From contig CP059070.1 of NCBI GenBank assembly GCA_017798125.1, positions 2,170,001 to 2,234,000 on the forward strand: DNA of 64,000 nucleotides. The letters are read 5' to 3'. A model generated the notes under the pieces. It saw only the letters and a list, made by a program, of their open reading frames with translations, ran no database searches and was not told where the DNA came from. Both the position numbers and the translations under genes were made by a program. Of the stretch, positions 43,526 to 51,805 are shown piece by piece. Every line of letters begins with the position of its first letter. Position 1 is the stretch's first letter. Origin of the DNA: Cryomorphaceae bacterium. GTDB lineage: Bacteria; Bacteroidota; Bacteroidia; Flavobacteriales; ECT2AJA-044.

Positions 43526-45256
43526 ATGCATTTATCGACCCTTGATTGGATACTTCTCTTCTCCTTTTTTGCCCTGTCCACGGGGATCGGACTCTACTTT
43601 AGACGTCGGGCCGGAAAAAACTTAGCGGAGTTCTTTCTGGGCGGAAGACAGTTCCCTTGGTACTTAGCCGGTGTATCCATGGTCGCTACGACGTTCGCAG
43701 CGGATACACCTTTAGCCGTGACTGAATTGGTTGGGCAATATGGGATAAGTGGAAACTGGTTGTGGTGGAGCTATTTGATGGGTGGAATGCTCACAACATT
43801 TTTCTTCGCCAGACTGTGGCGGAGAGCCAATATCCTCACAGAAGTAGAATTCATAGAGCTGCGTTACAGCGGAAAAGCCGCCGCCTTTCTTCGAGGATTC
43901 AAAGCTGTCTATTTAGGGCTATTCATGAATGTACTGGTCATCGGCTGGGTCAATCTGGCCTTGATGTCTCTTCTTCAGGTCTTCTTCGGCCTATCTGAAT
44001 CTTCAGCGCTGTGGTATACTGCAGCCGCCATGTTGCTCGCGGCTTCGTACAGTTCACTATCCGGATTATGGGGCGTGGCCGTTACCGATGCGCTTCAGTT
44101 CGTTATCGCCATGACGGGCACCATAGTATTAGCAGTGCTCGTGCTAAACGCTCCAGAAATAGGCGGACTAGACGGTCTAACAGCTCAAGTTCCTGATTGG
44201 AGTCTCGAATTCTTCCCCCGCATTTCAGGAGCCACCGATGCAGTAGGTGCGCTTTCCATCTCTGTCGGTGCCTTTCTTGCATACGTTGGTGTTCAATGGT
44301 GGGCCAGTTGGTACCCTGGAATGGAGCCCGGAGGAGGCGGTTATGCCGCACAGCGCATGATGAGTGTTCGCAAAGAAGAAGGCGCATTATACGCGACGCT
44401 GTTTTTCCAGATTGCACACTACTGCCTTCGCCCCTGGCCATGGATTCTAGTCGCACTATCTGCTATGGTTCTTTATCCTGAGTTGAGCGATGGGGATCTA
44501 AAACTAGGCTATGTGATGGCCATGAAAGACTATTTACCAAACGGATGGCGAGGACTGCTATTGGTTGCCTTTTTTGCTGCATATATGAGCACGATAAGCA
44601 CTCAGTTAAATTGGGGTGCAGGCTATTTAGTCAATGACGGGTATAAACGCTTTTTAAAACCCAATGGCACAGATAAAGAATATGTTCGAGTCAGTCGATT
44701 AACGACACTACTCCTTATGGCCGTAGCCCTATTCGCGACTACTCAAATGGACAGCATCAGCGGGGTATGGAGCTTCTTGATTGAATGCGGTGCCGGATTA
44801 GGTGGCGTACTAATTCTACGTTGGTACTGGTGGCGCATCAATGCTTGGAGTGAAATCAGCGCCACTATTGCACCCATAGTGTCTTATGCAATCGCACATT
44901 TCGTCTTTGACTGGGCCTTCCCGAATTCCTTCTTCTTCACTGTGGCCGTTACAACGGTTACGTGGCTCCTGACGACCCTTTTGACTGCCCCTGAAGACAA
45001 GGAACATTTGACTGCGTTTGTCAAGCAAGTGCGACCTGGAGGTTGGTGGCCTTCCACCTTCGGAACATATGAGAAGCCTCGGTTGGGACTTCTGATACTT
45101 GCTTGGTTTGGAGCCGTTGTGCTCACATATTCTGTACTATTTGCCACAGGTAAATGGTTGCTCTTTGGTTGGGGCGAGGCCTGGCCATTTGTGACATCCG
45201 CAATTATAGGCCTACTCTTGCTTCGATTCGGAATGAAAAAAACTACCTTTTCTTAA
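43526..45256 (+). CDS. sodium:solute symporter family protein
   Basis: 576 residues from MHLSTLDWILLFSFFALSTG; the ATG six codons upstream overlaps the -7 box. Multi-pass membrane protein with the SSS text GGRQFPWYLAGVSMVATTFAADTPLAVTELVG near the N-terminus and FLKPNGTDKEYVRVSRLTT in the middle. About 12-14 helices. Substrate unknown. Its stop shares a base with the next gene start. Confidence 0.87.
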   Translation: MHLSTLDWILLFSFFALSTGIGLYFRRRAGKNLAEFFLGGRQFPWYLAGVSMVATTFAADTPLAVTELVGQYGISGNWLWWSYLMGGMLTTFFFARLWRRANILTEVEFIELRYSGKAAAFLRGFKAVYLGLFMNVLVIGWVNLALMSLLQVFFGLSESSALWYTAAAMLLAASYSSLSGLWGVAVTDALQFVIAMTGTIVLAVLVLNAPEIGGLDGLTAQVPDWSLEFFPRISGATDAVGALSISVGAFLAYVGVQWWASWYPGMEPGGGGYAAQRMMSVRKEEGALYATLFFQIAHYCLRPWPWILVALSAMVLYPELSDGDLKLGYVMAMKDYLPNGWRGLLLVAFFAAYMSTISTQLNWGAGYLVNDGYKRFLKPNGTDKEYVRVSRLTTLLLMAVALFATTQMDSISGVWSFLIECGAGLGGVLILRWYWWRINAWSEISATIAPIVSYAIAHFVFDWAFPNSFFFTVAVTTVTWLLTTLLTAPEDKEHLTAFVKQVRPGGWWPSTFGTYEKPRLGLLILAWFGAVVLTYSVLFATGKWLLFGWGEAWPFVTSAIIGLLLLRFGMKKTTFS

Positions 45257-45984
45257 TGGAATGGTTCGAATCCTGGTTTGATACGCCCTACTATCACCTC
45301 TTGTACCAACACAGGGATGATGAGGAAGCGCAAACGTTCATAGACCGATTGGTTCGCCATTTGAACATTAATGAAGATCAAAGGGTCTTGGACGTGGCTT
45401 GCGGAAGAGGGCGTCATGCGATTTACCTGAACCAAAAGGGTCTCCAGGTTACCGGAATTGACCTATCCGAGAAGAGCATTACCCACGCACAACAGTTCGC
45501 CAATGAACGACTCCGATTTTTTGTTCGGGATATGCGTGAGCCCTTGAAGCATGTGTACGATGTTATGCTGAACATGTTTACGAGTTTCGGATACTTCAAA
45601 ACACAGGAAGAAAACCGTATTGCGATAGGTCATTTAGCCAATGCCCTTGCTCCTGAAGGAGTCTTGGTCATTGATTTCTTGAACAGTAAGAAAGCTCAAT
45701 TGAACCTTGTGGAGGAAGAGGAAATACAAGCCGGAGGTATAGCGTTCAAGATTCATCGCAGTTTTGAAAATGGGTGTTTTATCAAAAAGATCGTCTTTGA
45801 GGACCAGGGAGAGCGCCACGAATACACCGAACACGTTCATGCTTTAACCCTTTCAGACTTTAATGATTGTTTTCGGGACGCAGGATTGCAAATTGTAGAT
45901 ACCTTTGGCGATTACAATTTGAATCCTTTTCACGCCGCTCAGTCGGATCGTTTGATTCTGATCGCACAAAAAACTGGCATATGA
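45256..45984 (+). CDS. class I SAM-dependent methyltransferase
   Basis: 242 residues from MEWFESWFDTPYYHLLYQHR; longer in-frame starts would lie inside the symporter. SAM motif VLDVACGRGRHAIYLNQKGLQVTGIDLSEKSI, then LNMFTSFGYFKTQEENRIAI and LVIDFLNS. Small-molecule methyltransferase with unknown substrate. Coupled by overlap to both neighbours. Confidence 0.87.
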   Translation: MEWFESWFDTPYYHLLYQHRDDEEAQTFIDRLVRHLNINEDQRVLDVACGRGRHAIYLNQKGLQVTGIDLSEKSITHAQQFANERLRFFVRDMREPLKHVYDVMLNMFTSFGYFKTQEENRIAIGHLANALAPEGVLVIDFLNSKKAQLNLVEEEEIQAGGIAFKIHRSFENGCFIKKIVFEDQGERHEYTEHVHALTLSDFNDCFRDAGLQIVDTFGDYNLNPFHAAQSDRLILIAQKTGI

Positions 45985-46679
45985 CCTTTGCCTTACTTTT
46001 CTTATCTGTGGCCTTAGGTGTGGGAGGAGCTTTCCTGTTTCCTGCTGAAGGTAGAGGCATCAAGTATTTTACTGCTTTTTGCGGTGGTTTTCTGATGGCC
46101 ATTAGTTTTCTAGAACTCATTCCACAGAGCTTTGCGGAAATGGGATCATCCATGGGCTTTTGGATTCTAGTCGGTTTTTTCATGCAAATTCTTCTCGACT
46201 TCCTATCCCGAGGTTTAGAGCACGGACATATACACTTGCATGACGAGAAGCACGGTCGCGTCCCTTATTTGCTTTTGGTTGGCTTGTATCTCCATGCTCT
46301 ACTTGAAGGAATTCCTTTAGCTGGTGGAGGTGAAACACACGACCATTCACACAGTCTGCTTTGGGGAATAGTGGTCCACAAGATTCCAGTAGCATTGATT
46401 CTCTTTCAATTTCTCAGGATAAAAGGCGTAAAGCCCTTAGCACTGGTGCTGCTTATGGCCTTCTTTGCACTGATGAGCCCACTGGGCAGCTACTTGGCAG
46501 AAATCATTGAACCACTGCGCCTGGTGCTGCCTCAGCTGAGAGCCCTCGTCCTAGGGATCTTCCTACACATCGCTACAACCATCCTTTACGAGTCTACCGA
46601 GTCCCATCAATTCAACGCCCTGAAGTTGTTTGCCGTTGGCGTCGGAATAGCCGCTGGTGCCATGGCCATTTTCATTTGA
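45981..46679 (+). CDS. ZIP-family metal transporter
   Basis: 232 residues from MTFALLFLSVALGVGGAFLF. Hydrophobic helices with GGFLMAISFLELIPQSF, a His-rich loop GHIHLHDEKHGR, HALLEGIPLAGGGETHDHSHSLLWGIVVHKIPVALILF, and LGIFLHIATTILYESTESH. The HALLEG / HKIP pattern is that of ZIP zinc/iron permeases. Likely imports a divalent metal. Overlaps the methyltransferase by four bases. Confidence 0.87.
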   Translation: MTFALLFLSVALGVGGAFLFPAEGRGIKYFTAFCGGFLMAISFLELIPQSFAEMGSSMGFWILVGFFMQILLDFLSRGLEHGHIHLHDEKHGRVPYLLLVGLYLHALLEGIPLAGGGETHDHSHSLLWGIVVHKIPVALILFQFLRIKGVKPLALVLLMAFFALMSPLGSYLAEIIEPLRLVLPQLRALVLGIFLHIATTILYESTESHQFNALKLFAVGVGIAAGAMAIFI

Positions 46680-46751
46680 TGCTTTATAAGCGATAAAGAC
46701 TATTTATCGAAGTTTTCCTTTCTCACAGGCCCTATTGGGCGTGCAGTTTCC

Positions 46752-46759
46752 TAATTTTG
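46752..46759 (+). promoter_or_regulatory. -7 promoter box of the peroxiredoxin gene
   Basis: TAATTTTG, exact, 37 bases before the ATG at 46796. A short inverted repeat GCCC/GGGC lies at about 46730-46740. Confidence 0.55.
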
Positions 46760-46795
46760 AATCGTTGAATTGAATAATCATTAAATCAGAATACA

Positions 46796-47428
46796 ATGGG
46801 CGTTTTAGTAGGTAAAAAAGCTCCTTCATTCAAAGCTGCGGCTGTCATTAACGGAGAAGAAATCGTTGAAGACTTTTCATTGGACCAGTTCATTGGGAAC
46901 AAGTACGTGATCTTGTTTTTCTATCCGAAAGACTTCACGTTTGTGTGCCCAACTGAGCTTCATGCTTTTCAAGCTCGTCTAGCAGATTTCCAAGCTAAAG
47001 GAGTTGAAGTGGTTGCCGTTTCTACGGATACAGAGCAGTCTCACTGGGGTTGGTTGCAAATGACCAAAGACCAAGGTGGAATTCAAGGTGTAACATACCC
47101 AGTTGTGGCGGACACCAACAAAACGATTGCTAGCAACTTCGATGTACTTGCAGGAGAATACTTCTACAACGAGAACAACGAACTGGAAGCAGATGGCGAA
47201 TTGGTCGCGTACCGCGGATTGTTCTTGATTGACAAAGAAGGTATTGTTCAGCACCAGATTGTAAACAACATGCCTTTAGGTCGTAATGTAGACGAAGCTA
47301 TGCGCATGGTGGATGCATTGCAGTTCTTTGAAGAGAAAGGTGAAGTTTGCCCAGCAAACTGGAGCGAAGGAAAAGAAGGTATGAAGGACACCCATGATGG
47401 TGTAGCCGATTACTTGGCCGCTCACTAA
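46796..47428 (+). CDS. 2-Cys peroxiredoxin (AhpC/Prx1 type)
   Basis: 210 residues. FFYPKDFTFVCPTELHAF with the peroxidatic Cys, VVAVSTDTEQSHWGWL, YRGLFLIDKEGIVQHQIVNNMPLGRN, and the resolving Cys in KGEVCPANW. Reduces peroxides with electrons from thioredoxin-like partners. Own promoter and a terminator immediately after. First of a redox cluster (peroxiredoxin, thiol peroxidase, thioredoxin, TlpA-like). Confidence 0.95.
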   Translation: MGVLVGKKAPSFKAAAVINGEEIVEDFSLDQFIGNKYVILFFYPKDFTFVCPTELHAFQARLADFQAKGVEVVAVSTDTEQSHWGWLQMTKDQGGIQGVTYPVVADTNKTIASNFDVLAGEYFYNENNELEADGELVAYRGLFLIDKEGIVQHQIVNNMPLGRNVDEAMRMVDALQFFEEKGEVCPANWSEGKEGMKDTHDGVADYLAAH

Positions 47429-47445
47429 GCAACCTTAAACATTTC

Positions 47446-47476
47446 AAAAGCCCATGCGTTGAGCGTGGGCTTTTTC
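47446..47476 (+). terminator. intrinsic terminator after the peroxiredoxin gene
   Basis: AAAGCCCATGC pairs with GCGTGGGCTTT (one G-U) with a short loop and a T run. It separates the peroxiredoxin and thiol peroxidase transcripts. Confidence 0.85.
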
Positions 47477-47506
47477 ATTTCAAGCAACTCAAAAAACAAA
47501 TCAAAC

Positions 47507-48007
47507 ATGGCCGAAATTAAATTGGGCGAAAACACCGTCCATACGACTGGAAATCTTCCTGCCGCAGGCAGTGATGCTCCTGATGCAACTTTAGTTGCCA
47601 ACGACTTAAGCGAAGTGCAATTGAGCAGCCACGCTGGAAAACGCGTGATCCTCAACATCTTCCCTTCTATTGATACGGGAGTTTGCGCTGCCTCTGTGCG
47701 TAAGTTTAATGAGGAAGCAGCTGGCCTTGACAATACCGCTGTCTTAAACATTTCATTGGATCTCCCATTCGCCCAAAAGCGCTTCTGCGGAGCTGAGGGA
47801 ATTGAAAATGCCCAGACGCTGAGCGCTTTCCGCAGTTCTTCTTTTGAAGAGGCTTATGGCGTAACAATGACTGATGGTGCTCTGAAAGGACTCTTTTCTA
47901 GAGCCGTAGTTGTGGTAAATGAAAATGGGGACGTTGTCCATTCAGAACAAGTCCCCAGTATTGGTCAAGAGCCGAACTACGAAGCAGCTTTAGCTTCGCT
48001 CAGCTAA
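47507..48007 (+). CDS. tpx: thiol peroxidase (Tpx)
   Basis: 166 residues from [16 protein letters not shown]; upstream in-frame ATGs lie in the terminator. [24 protein letters not shown] carries the peroxidatic Cys, and [12 protein letters not shown] the resolving Cys, the Tpx layout. Convergent with and overlapping the DUF6952 gene by eight bases; its terminator lies inside that gene. Confidence 0.93.
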   Translation: MAEIKLGENTVHTTGNLPAAGSDAPDATLVANDLSEVQLSSHAGKRVILNIFPSIDTGVCAASVRKFNEEAAGLDNTAVLNISLDLPFAQKRFCGAEGIENAQTLSAFRSSSFEEAYGVTMTDGALKGLFSRAVVVVNENGDVVHSEQVPSIGQEPNYEAALASLS

Positions 48008-48236
48008 TTGAATTTCTCACCTTCTTGGTGAAGGCGCGGAGGGCTTCTTTTTCCTCTGCGCCTTTTTTTATCTCTTCTTTGATCCAAATGGCACCAAAGA
48101 CATTGGTGAGTTGATCACCTTCATCCACCCCTCCTACTTCAATTTCGGGAGTCTCTCCTTCTTCGATGGCCTGTTCTGCCTTTCTCAGGGTATCCAAATC
48201 GTAGGCCAACAGAGCCTTTATTGCTGGGATCTTCAT
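48000..48236 (-). CDS. DUF6952-type small protein
   Basis: 78 residues beginning [20 protein letters not shown], then an acidic middle and a charged helical C-terminus ([20 protein letters not shown]). This matches the DUF6952 type found beside a thioredoxin gene in Flavobacteriia. Function unknown. The codons for [12 protein letters not shown] also encode the terminator of the convergent tpx gene. Confidence 0.7.
   Translation of the reverse strand: MKIPAIKALLAYDLDTLRKAEQAIEEGETPEIEVGGVDEGDQLTNVFGAIWIKEEIKKGAEEKEALRAFTKKVRNSIS
48031..48069 (+). terminator. terminator of tpx, nested in the DUF6952 gene
   Basis: AAGGCGCGGAGG (48031-48042) pairs with CCTCTGCGCCTT (48053-48064), 12 pairs with one G-U, a 10-nt loop, then seven T with the last stem bases. 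Oriented for tpx (plus) and located within the coding part of the minus-strand neighbour. Confidence 0.85.
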
Positions 48237-48238
48237 GA

Positions 48239-48556
48239 TTATCGGTTTTCTTCGATGATTTTGCGCAAGTATTCCTCTTTGCTACTAGCGCTCCCAATCT
48301 TCAATTCTCCTCCCTTGAAGAAGGCCATGAAGGGCAAGTTATCTACCCCGGCCATCTTCCTTACTTCAGGATTCTCCTCCGCATTGACATCGAGAAATAC
48401 GACATCCTGCATTTCGTCTTCGTTGCTGACCCGCTTGTATTTTGGCGCGAAGAGTCGACAGTTTCCACACCAATCGGCATAGAACTTTACGACGACATTC
48501 TCGTTCTCGCTCAAGTACGTTTTAAAATCTTGGTCAGTTGCTGTATGTACGGCCAT
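48239..48556 (-). CDS. thioredoxin
   Basis: 105 residues from MAVHTATDQDFKTYLSENEN; an upstream start is rejected. Active site VKFYADWCGNCRLFAPKYK (CGNC) and cis-Pro region NLPFMAFFKGGEL. Paired with the DUF6952 gene two bases downstream. Minus-strand promoter box TATTTTTG at 48584-48591. Confidence 0.9.
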   Translation of the reverse strand: MAVHTATDQDFKTYLSENENVVVKFYADWCGNCRLFAPKYKRVSNEDEMQDVVFLDVNAEENPEVRKMAGVDNLPFMAFFKGGELKIGSASSKEEYLRKIIEENR

Positions 48557-48583
48557 GATGCTTTGTTTTATCTTTGAACAGTA

Positions 48584-48591
48584 CAAAAATA
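48584..48591 (-). promoter_or_regulatory. -7 promoter box of the thioredoxin-DUF6952 pair
   Basis: Minus-strand TATTTTTG, exact match, 28 bases before the ATG at 48556. Confidence 0.55.
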
Positions 48592-48656
48592 AAGGAGTTC
48601 AATCGCCTGCAGAATTCTGGGCAGATGTTTCTCTCGATAATCTATAAGTTCACTTT

Positions 48657-49913
48657 ATGCGCCGCATTATAGGCTTCACAGCCCTCCTACTCGTCTTTGC
48701 TCTAACGGCTTGCTCGCCTTCAACAGATTCAGATTCCTCGGGAGATGAATCACGTGAATTCAATCGGCCTACGGCCGGATTCTGGAGAGGCGTGCTTTCC
48801 TTGAGCGATACCGTACAGCGTGAATTACCCTTTCAATTTATCTTGGATGGAACGGGTGCGGAGCAGCGCATGGTTATTCAAAATGCCAGTGAGGCAATCG
48901 TGCTGAATCGTATGATTGAACGGGACGATAGCCTTGAAATCGTCTGGCCTGTTTTTGAAAGTGGCTTTGTCGTTTCCTTCACGGACTCTACCATGGAAGG
49001 ATATTGGTATGATCTAAGCCGTGGAGATCAGTACAAGATTCCCTTTAGCGCTGTTTACGGTTCTACCATGCGCTTTTCTACAGACGAAGCTCCTTCAGAG
49101 GACTTTGCGGGGCGCTGGCGAACACATTTTGGAGAAGGCGAAGCGAATGCCCTCGGAATCTTCACGGTGAACCAGTACATCGCCATGGGAAGTTTTGCTA
49201 CGGAGACGGGTGATTATCGCTTCCTCGAAGGGGTTATTGACGGTAGCACGTTCAAGCTATCCACTTTGGATGGCGCTCATGCCTTTTTGTTTGAAGGGAC
49301 CATATACGGAGATAGCCTTTGGGGTATCTTCTACAGCGGGAATCACTACAGCAATACATTCTATGCAATCAGAGATGACGAATACTCTTTAACAGATGCT
49401 GATTCCTTAACCTTCTTGAATGAGGGCTACAGCGGCCTGTCCTTTGCCTTTCCTGATGTGAGCGGCGATACCGTTCGGTTAACGGATTCACAATTCGAGA
49501 ATAAGGCTGTGATTGTGCAGCTATTCGGATCCTGGTGCCCGAACTGTATGGATGAGTCTAAGTACTTGGTCAAGTTGTATGAAGAAAAATACGATCAAGG
49601 ATTACGCGTTGTTGGGCTCGGGTTCGAACGTCACAAAGAATTTGATCGCGCTGCTCAGGCCATTATTAAAATGCGTCAAGACTTATTGATTCCTTACCCC
49701 TTGTTGGTGGCCGGAAGAGCGAGCAAAACAGAGGCCGCTGAAAAACTCCCAATGCTCAATCACGTCTTGAGCTTTCCAACGGCAATTGTACTGAATCGTC
49801 AACATGAAGTCGTGGCCATTCATACGGGGTTCTACGGTCCTGGCACAGGCGATTACTACGATGAATTTGTCGAAGAGTTTGGCGCCGTGGTAGATAGAGC
49901 TTTAGCCCAGTAG
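48657..49913 (+). CDS. TlpA-type thioredoxin lipoprotein
   Basis: 418 residues. Signal peptide with lipobox LTAC near residue 19, so a lipoprotein. Residues about 40-250 are beta-rich with unknown fold. From about residue 270 there is a TlpA/ResA-like redox domain with VQLFGSWCPNCMDESKYLVKLYEEKY (CPNC) and LSFPTAIVLNRQHEVV. Likely thiol-disulphide exchange in the periplasm. Just before its lipobox end begins one of the dispersed palindromes (48765-48780). Confidence 0.87.
   Translation: MRRIIGFTALLLVFALTACSPSTDSDSSGDESREFNRPTAGFWRGVLSLSDTVQRELPFQFILDGTGAEQRMVIQNASEAIVLNRMIERDDSLEIVWPVFESGFVVSFTDSTMEGYWYDLSRGDQYKIPFSAVYGSTMRFSTDEAPSEDFAGRWRTHFGEGEANALGIFTVNQYIAMGSFATETGDYRFLEGVIDGSTFKLSTLDGAHAFLFEGTIYGDSLWGIFYSGNHYSNTFYAIRDDEYSLTDADSLTFLNEGYSGLSFAFPDVSGDTVRLTDSQFENKAVIVQLFGSWCPNCMDESKYLVKLYEEKYDQGLRVVGLGFERHKEFDRAAQAIIKMRQDLLIPYPLLVAGRASKTEAAEKLPMLNHVLSFPTAIVLNRQHEVVAIHTGFYGPGTGDYYDEFVEEFGAVVDRALAQ
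48765..48780 (-). repeat. dispersed palindrome, copy 13
   Basis: Minus-strand ATC-CGG-CCG-T-AGG-CCG; arms pair fully. In the linker just after the lipobox of the TlpA-like gene. Confidence 0.65.
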
Positions 49914-49931
49914 GAAGCCCCTTTAAACGTC

Positions 49932-49957
49932 GAAACCACGGCTTACACCGTGGTTTC
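49932..49957 (+). terminator. hairpin after the TlpA-like gene
   Basis: GAAACCACGG (49932-49941) pairs perfectly with CCGTGGTTTC (49948-49957), six-nt loop. No real T run follows, so it is a likely but atypical terminator or mRNA end-stabiliser. Confidence 0.5.
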
Positions 49958-50141
49958 TATCGCGATCGATTAATAAGACAAAACATCAACGAGTAACCTT
50001 CATTCGCGGCGTTTTGAGGACATCGATTTCGTTCGGTAAACGAATTGAGAAAGTCATTGAAACACCATAAACCTTTCTCAAGCTGACCAAATATACAAAT
50101 ATTCCCTTATTATAAAAGTCATTGTCGGAAAAAAAAAGAAG

Positions 50142-50149
50142 TACTTTTG
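50142..50149 (+). promoter_or_regulatory. -7 promoter box of prfC
   Basis: TACTTTTG, exact, 25 bases before the ATG at 50174; ATTG at 50121-50124 is a possible -33 with a 17-base spacer. Confidence 0.6.
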
Positions 50150-50173
50150 CGGCCCTAGTTTGAGTCGAATCTG

Positions 50174-51760
50174 ATGGGTTTTAAAGAAGAAATAGAACGC
50201 CGTAGAACCTTCGCGGTTATTAGTCACCCGGATGCCGGGAAAACCACGCTCACGGAGAAACTTCTGCTCTTTGGAGGTGCTATTCAGGTAGCCGGAGCCG
50301 TGAAGTCGAACAAGATAAAAAAGAGCGCCACCTCTGACTTTATGGAGATAGAGCGTCAACGGGGTATTTCCGTAGCCACTTCTGTAATGGGATTCGAGTA
50401 CCGCGGGAAGAAAATCAATATTCTAGATACTCCTGGTCACCAAGACTTTGCTGAGGACACCTACCGCACGTTAACAGCCGTTGATAGTGTTATTGTAGTA
50501 ATCGACGTTGCCAAAGGTGTGGAGGCTCAAACAGAGAAACTGGTCAAGGTTTGCCGGATGCGCAATACACCGGTTATTGTGTTCATCAACAAGTTGGATC
50601 GCATGGGTAAGGATGCCTTTGATCTTCTCGATGAAATTGAAACGAAGTTGGGCCTAACGGTTTCACCCTTGAGTTGGCCTATAGGTATGGGACAGGAACT
50701 AAAGGGTGTTTACAGCCTATTCGAAAAGCAAGTTGTGCTCTTTTCCGCTCATGGAAAACAAGAAGAGGAGAGTTCAGTTGTCATCGACGATCTTGCTGAC
50801 GAGCAATTGGATAATCTTGTCGATACTCATTTTGCCGATACGCTTAGAAACGAACTCGAGTTAGTCCAAGGGGTATATCCCGAATTTGACTTGGAGGAAT
50901 ATCGAAACGGGTTCATATCTCCTGTCTTCTTTGGGTCAGCCATCAACAATTTTGGCGTTCGAGAACTTCTCGACTGCTTTATAGACGTAGCCCCTCCTCC
51001 ACAGCCCACCACGACTGAAGAGCGCGTGGTCGAACCTATGGAGGATAAATTTGCCGGATTTGTATTCAAGATTCACGCGAATATGGATCCCAAACACCGG
51101 GATCGCATTGCCTTCGTCAAGGTGTGTAGCGGAAACTTCAAGAGAAACACCAACTACCTTCATGTCCGGAACAACAAGCAATTGAAATTCAGCAATCCGA
51201 CTTCGTTCATGGCCGAGAAGAAGGAAATCGTCGAATTATCCTATCCTGGCGATATTGTTGGACTTCACGACACAGGCAACTTCAAGATTGGCGATACGTT
51301 AACCGAAGGGGAAGCCCTTCACTTTACGGGTATTCCGAGCTTCTCTCCTGAGCAATTCAAAATCATTGAGAACGCTGACCCCATGAAGTACAAGCAATTG
51401 GCTAAAGGGATTGAACAGCTCATGGATGAAGGTGTGGCTCAGCTTTTCACACTCAAGCAGAACAACCGCAAGATCATTGGAACAGTAGGACAATTGCAGT
51501 TTGAAGTGATCCAGTATCGCTTGGAACATGAATATGGAGCCAAGTGCCGGTACGAACCCATCAATGTACACAAGGCCGTATGGATTTCCGGCTCAAAAGA
51601 GGACTTGGACGAATTTACCAAGCAGAAGTATCGGAATATGGCCATGGACAAAGATGACCGCTTGGTTTTCATGGCGGATACCTCTTTCGCTTTACAAATG
51701 GCCCAGGACAAATTCCCCGACGTCCAATTTCATTTCACTTCTGAATTCGAAACCGCTTAA
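50174..51760 (+). CDS. prfC: peptide chain release factor 3
   Basis: 528 residues. GTPase that recycles RF1/RF2. G1 [20 protein letters not shown]2 region [13 protein letters not shown]3 [17 protein letters not shown]4 NKLDRMG, and the RF3-typical [19 protein letters not shown] near the C-terminus. Length is right. Confidence 0.97.
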   Translation: MGFKEEIERRRTFAVISHPDAGKTTLTEKLLLFGGAIQVAGAVKSNKIKKSATSDFMEIERQRGISVATSVMGFEYRGKKINILDTPGHQDFAEDTYRTLTAVDSVIVVIDVAKGVEAQTEKLVKVCRMRNTPVIVFINKLDRMGKDAFDLLDEIETKLGLTVSPLSWPIGMGQELKGVYSLFEKQVVLFSAHGKQEEESSVVIDDLADEQLDNLVDTHFADTLRNELELVQGVYPEFDLEEYRNGFISPVFFGSAINNFGVRELLDCFIDVAPPPQPTTTEERVVEPMEDKFAGFVFKIHANMDPKHRDRIAFVKVCSGNFKRNTNYLHVRNNKQLKFSNPTSFMAEKKEIVELSYPGDIVGLHDTGNFKIGDTLTEGEALHFTGIPSFSPEQFKIIENADPMKYKQLAKGIEQLMDEGVAQLFTLKQNNRKIIGTVGQLQFEVIQYRLEHEYGAKCRYEPINVHKAVWISGSKEDLDEFTKQKYRNMAMDKDDRLVFMADTSFALQMAQDKFPDVQFHFTSEFETA

Positions 51761-51805
51761 CAGCGTTCCTTTTTTTTCTACATTTCTTGGACTGAAGTCT
51801 AGGAC

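Noticed and set aside
47561-47580. CTGCC-GCA-GGCAG palindrome in tpx as a sixteenth family member
   Set aside because: It has the core and paired arms but lacks ATC at the right distance.
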